From JBBIRM01 sp037441765 (GTDB lineage: Bacteria; Desulfobacterota; BSN033; UBA1163), in NCBI GenBank assembly GCA_037441765.1, contig JBBIRM010000011.1, forward strand, positions 1-36,512: DNA of 36,512 nt, given 5' to 3'. The notes beneath the pieces are model-generated. The model was given only the letters and a program-made list of their open reading frames with translations. It was not told the origin of the DNA and did not search any database. Both the position numbers and the translations under genes were made by a program. Below are positions 33,667-36,512 of the stretch, one piece after another; positions within the stretch are counted from its first letter, which is position 1; the number at the start of each line of letters is the position of its first letter.

Positions 33667-33882
33667 TCAAAAGAAATCTCGATTATAAGAATAGGCCGAC
33701 CCGTATATCGTATCTCCTTCAGGCATATAGGCCTCTGAAAAAATTTTTTCTTCAAAAGTCGAAAATTTCTGAGGTAAGAAGGTTGGGTCTCTTATAAATT
33801 TGATGGTAACACCTACCAATGTTAAATTAGGATAGTTCGCGAGGACTAAAGATTGTTGGTTGAAATTGAGTATAACGAACAC
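33667..33882 (-). pseudogene. Possible gene fragment, unknown
   Basis: An open frame of about 71 codons (GTG at 33882, no ribosome site; the frame is open a few codons further upstream to 33915). The product looks protein-like, with NLTLVGVTIKFIRDPTFLPQ and a C-terminal YMPEGDTIYG, but I recognise no family. In this gene-poor stretch behind ssrA it could be a real small gene or the tail of a broken one. Confidence 0.25.
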
Positions 33883-33935
33883 ATTTATTTGAATATTTAA
33901 GGTCGCCCCTTTATATTACCGTCCCCTATTTATAT

Positions 33936-34166
33936 TCATTTGGGGATCTCCTTCAACTTAAACATTAAAATCCTATCAAGATTGTCAAACTCCACAATCC
34001 AGAGGAGGCCCACTTGCTTTATAATTTCTTCATTTATTTTGGAAGAATCCCAGTTAGATATATTCTCTTAGCGTTCTCGATCCATTGATGCGCAAAAGAT
34101 TTCCCGTAGCCCAGGGGTAAATTCATGCGCCTTACTCAAGGGTGTCCCTGCATCGTGTACCTTCAT
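33936..34166 (-). pseudogene. Possible gene remnant with an in-frame stop
   Basis: From ATG 34166, 32 codons run to a TAA at 34070-34068; the same frame continues for 43 codons to a TGA at 33936. The second part has a composition like real protein (NWDSSKINEEIIKQVG and a tail LKEIPK). If one gene, it has been inactivated by the stop. No family recognised. The rest of 33591-34300 shows nothing else I can name. Confidence 0.25.
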
Positions 34167-34438
34167 TAGTACGGAAACGCGGATAGTTAGCAGCCCAAAA
34201 TCGCGTCGCTGAGCCGATTGGAAGATTTTTGATGCAAGTTCAGGGCTCTGGGGTCAGGCATAAGTAATTAAGTATTAGGAGATTGGAATCGGTGGTGTCA
34301 TCCATAGAGATTGTGGTGGTACTTCTGTACTTTAAGAAGAGTAAAAAGGAATGCATGTCTCGAGCAGTTCAGCGAGAAAAGGGGGAAGGCGATTCGGGGT
34401 TACCGGAAGTTTATGGATGAGGGATGTGTCGAGATTGA

Positions 34439-34570
34439 GGGCAAAGATATCTTTATTTAAGTCATGAATTAGGAATACCGATGGCAGAAATAGCCAGACA
34501 CGTGGGGGTGTGTGGATCCGCTGTCGTTAAGGCAATTCAAAAGATGGAATCAGCGGATCAAGATTCATAG
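34439..34570 (+). pseudogene. C-terminal remnant of a REP-associated / IS200-like transposase
   Basis: After a TGA at 34436 the frame reads YLYLSHELGIPMAEIARHVG and VCGSAVVKAIQK to a TAG at 34568. That helix-turn-helix block, with LSxELGxPxAEIARxxGVxxSAVxxAI, is the familiar C-terminal end of chromosomal Y1_Tnp (REP-associated tyrosine) transposases. The expected N-terminal HUH domain is not readable in any frame; upstream bases to about 34325 contain only short frames interrupted by stops, so the gene is decayed. Confidence 0.7.
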
Positions 34571-34628
34571 ATTTCATCAACGTCCCCCATAATAGTTGGG
34601 GTAAATGTCAACCTGTAACCAAAACCAC

Positions 34629-35079
34629 TCAGAACAATCCGACAGTATTTGCTCTCCCTTCTTTCAGTTCGAAGGTAACGGAATGCTTACCATCATGTGC
34701 TATTATTCTACTCGTCCACCAATCTGTATCAAAGACCTTATCTGCTGTAACCTTATGCGTACCCACAGGAAGATCCACATACCAATAAGTGTCTCCCATT
34801 ATTCTATATAGCCGCTTATCAACAGTTATATAGACGAACAACCTGCCCGAGCCAGGGGGGAATTGAGGGCATAGAATTTTTCAGTTCTGAATATGTTCCT
34901 GGGGAATCTTTTGCCCAGTGCCTGATCAAAGGGTTCAAACATCCCGTTAATGACGAGACGCTGCATAAAAGCAATAATCCAAAAAAACACTTGATAATCA
35001 ACATGCTGACGGTTTTGATGTGCGAGCTGAATCTTTGAGTTTCCTTGTTCATACCTCTCGACTTTGTTTGATCTTTCAT
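34629..35079 (-). pseudogene. Lipoprotein (DUF2846-like) with a single-base frameshift in a C6 run
   Basis: The N-terminal frame (from 35079, or from ATG 35052 or 35004) has a hydrophobic signal and lipobox LTGC. It reads on to IPPWLGQV and stops at 34819. The sequence continues perfectly in another frame from IPPGSGRLFVYITVDKRLYR to VTFELKEGRANTVGLF at 34629, giving the 'IPPGKGRLYVYR...YF.V.LPPGKHTV' pattern of DUF2846 lipoproteins. Removing one base from the run of six C (34855-34860 as G on the + strand) restores one frame. So it is a broken gene, a sequencing error in a homopolymer, or a phase-variable tract. Confidence 0.6.
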
Positions 35080-35198
35080 TGCACCCTACTGCCATGGTCT
35101 TTATCTGCGGCTAATGTTCAAGGCTAAAAGAAGTGCGATAGAATTTGGGCGTCGATCTTTTAAGCCTGAATTACCGATGCCATGCACCAATTTGTCTT

Positions 35199-35843
35199 TT
35201 AATTAATTAAAGGAAGTTTCTTGATGTAGTTTAACGCCTCTTGTCTAGGGTCATTGTAAATTAACTTCGGTGGTATACCCATAGCTAAATTTAATGCAAT
35301 GTTCGATACTTCTATTTTAGAGGTTGGTTTTGGGCACTGAAAGGTTTTCTTAGCAACTATCATCCCCTTTGACTTATCAATCATAGTCATTTCCCAATTT
35401 TGTGTATATATTGCAAAAATTGTCCCATCTCGCTCTCGCTTATAATTACCAATGAAATTTTCATCTGTTTTAATTAAAATGATAGTGCCTATTTCTATTG
35501 GGTTTCTTGCTACCCATTCCGGATTAAAGTAATGACGAAAAGGATGAAGCTTAGGATGACTTAAATTAGTTATGTCAACAGTTAAAATTTTCAATTTTAA
35601 GTAAGGCGCTAAATTACTTGGAGGATTTTTAAAATTTGAGATATTTGCATATTCGTTAAGATGTTTCTCAACCTCCCAATTATGGGTTGGCCGTGGTTCT
35701 TTAGTAGGGGAATCTTCAAATACAGGCTCTACAGTCTGTTTAACCGGTTGGACAGGATCAGAAAAAAACTTAGGTGAAAATATTTCCCACATTACAATGA
35801 CTATAAACACTAACAATACCGCACTAACGGCCCTTTTCCGCAT
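35199..35843 (-). CDS. Membrane-anchored protein of unknown function
   Basis: 214 residues. A basic N-terminus and hydrophobic stretch (about 5-22) form a signal anchor, then a proline/charged linker (about 30-60) and a globular domain from about 65. That domain begins LKLKILTVDI, has EIGTIILIKTDENFIGNYKRE and TFQCPKPTSKIEV, and ends EALNYIKKL. This outline (a strand giving 'vGtY..g..ayr' followed by 'P......G..p...i..wl') is seen in uncharacterised bacterial proteins, but I know no name for it. GGAGG lies 10 bases before the ATG at 35843. AT-rich compared with the core genome. Confidence 0.65.
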   Translation of the reverse strand: MRKRAVSAVLLVFIVIVMWEIFSPKFFSDPVQPVKQTVEPVFEDSPTKEPRPTHNWEVEKHLNEYANISNFKNPPSNLAPYLKLKILTVDITNLSHPKLHPFRHYFNPEWVARNPIEIGTIILIKTDENFIGNYKRERDGTIFAIYTQNWEMTMIDKSKGMIVAKKTFQCPKPTSKIEVSNIALNLAMGIPPKLIYNDPRQEALNYIKKLPLIN

Positions 35844-35959
35844 TTCTTTTTTGCCTCCGATTTTATTTTCTTACAATCCTATTATAAACACAGGCTAAAG
35901 ATGAAGACGATATTCTTTATAAAAATTAAGTAAATAATCACATCCAATTTTATAATACT

Positions 35960-36484
35960 TCATTTAGATCGCCAGAAATTTTTTGTAAATGATTCGATTA
36001 AAGTAACAATAAATGCAAATCCCATACAATATGGGACAATTCTAATTGATGATTTTATACTTATGCCTTTCAGGCCAGCGCCGAGAATTATTAAGACTGC
36101 TGACAGGCCAAAGCCAAATGACAAGGTTCGCCCAATTATTTTTGCAATAATAAAACCAATTATATTCCCTCTTTGTTTTGTTTTTATGAGATTAGGATGC
36201 GTTTTGATTACCTTTTCACTGGATGGTAACTTTTTTGTAATTTCAACTGGACTTTCTTTTATATTTTCTTGTTGCAAAGGGTTTTTACAGACATTACAAA
36301 CACCTTCATCGTTAATTGTTCCAATACATGACCCATCTCTACATGGTATACGCTGTGGGAAATCAAGTACTTCCTCTATAACCTTTAAAGGTTCTTGAGG
36401 TTTCTTCACATCACTCTTGTACCCTTTGTATACATAATAAGAAATTATCCCAATTATTAAGGGGTTTATATCATAACATCGCAA
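35960..36484 (-). CDS. Membrane protein with N-terminal zinc ribbon, unknown function
   Basis: 174 residues from a TTG at 36484. A first hydrophobic segment (about 8-20) is followed by a zinc ribbon with Cys48, Cys53, Cys63 and Cys66 (IPCRDGSCIGTINDEGVCNVC), a motif widespread in small bacterial proteins, then a charged linker and two more membrane segments (about 108-140, 143-165). Function unknown. The start is doubtful: there is no ribosome site, the TTG lies inside a 26-bp repeat, and a TGA closes the frame at 36497-36499. The real N-terminus may have been altered by the repeat. Confidence 0.55.
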   Translation of the reverse strand: MRCYDINPLIIGIISYYVYKGYKSDVKKPQEPLKVIEEVLDFPQRIPCRDGSCIGTINDEGVCNVCKNPLQQENIKESPVEITKKLPSSEKVIKTHPNLIKTKQRGNIIGFIIAKIIGRTLSFGFGLSAVLIILGAGLKGISIKSSIRIVPYCMGFAFIVTLIESFTKNFWRSK

Positions 36485-36512
36485 ACTAAAAAAATATCAT
36501 AACATCGCAAAC
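36468..36512. repeat. 26-bp tandem repeat at the window end
   Basis: ATATCATAACATCGCAAAC occurs at 36468-36486 and again at 36494-36512, period 26 bases, with TAAAAAA between. The window ends exactly with the second copy, as expected for a contig that stops in a longer repeat array. Confidence 0.75.

Noticed and set aside
33468..33755. 95-residue minus ORF with a glycine-rich GGGGGNRTRVRKPS start, and its + partner at 33460-33738
   Set aside because: They lie across the tmRNA 3' half; such GNRTRVR-type products are well-known spurious translations of tRNA-like 3' ends.
33559..36512. Second copy of the ssrA 3' end (attachment-site duplication)
   Set aside because: I looked for GGTTCGATTCCC and CGCCTCCACCA downstream and saw none in this window; the far boundary may lie beyond it.

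Overview
The window reads as a stretch of chromosome from a Gram-negative, probably anaerobic bacterium of the Desulfobacterota/deltaproteobacterial type. Three things suggest this: LPS-assembly and dTDP-rhamnose genes, the order rpsU-yqeY-mutS2-dnaG-rpoD-tRNA, and a peroxiredoxin that appears to use selenocysteine. The lineage is an inference from gene content and protein flavour; no 16S gene is present.

Region by region. Positions 1-3415 (mostly + strand) hold a cut-off gene tail, an exported nuclease-domain/PDZ protein, a DUF1178 zinc-ribbon protein (minus), a signal-peptide peroxiredoxin whose active-site codon is an in-frame TGA, a lipoprotein and a macro-domain hydrolase. A strong bidirectional terminator follows. 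Positions 3668-7754 hold an FAD/NAD reductase and a DndB-like DGQHR protein in one minus-strand operon, divergent from a small HNH nuclease, then a DUF3553-like protein, a Trm112-like zinc protein and the heptose phosphatase gmhB. Positions 7843-8018 form a 176-bp element bounded by 33-bp inverted repeats. Positions 8017-17890 are a long minus-strand envelope cluster: an lpxH-like hydrolase, UDP-sugar dehydrogenase, rfbD, rfbB, rfbC, rfbA, lptD, folC and accD (listed left to right; transcription runs from accD towards lpxH).

Positions 18128-21851 hold a RecB-like PD-(D/E)XK nuclease convergent with comEC. Positions 21956-28531 are the macromolecular-synthesis operon rpsU-yqeY-mutS2-dnaG-rpoD with a clear sigma70-type promoter. 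A CAT-anticodon tRNA with its own promoter and terminator follows. Then come a coiled-coil zinc-ribbon protein overlapping an RNase HI-like gene, the RNase P RNA, an NtrY-like sensor kinase with no regulator beside it, and smpB overlapping the tmRNA gene ssrA.

After ssrA (33559 to the end) the character changes. The sequence is more AT-rich by eye, gene density drops, and there is a decayed REP-type transposase, a frameshifted lipoprotein, two unknown membrane-anchored proteins and other gene remnants. This is the usual look of an accessory island behind a tmRNA integration site. The window ends exactly on the second copy of a 26-bp tandem repeat, which may be a contig end.

The most notable observations are the selenocysteine peroxiredoxin (1636-2184), the 32-nt overlap of the smpB coding end with the mature 5' end of tmRNA (33203-33234), and the inverted-repeat element at 7843-8018.
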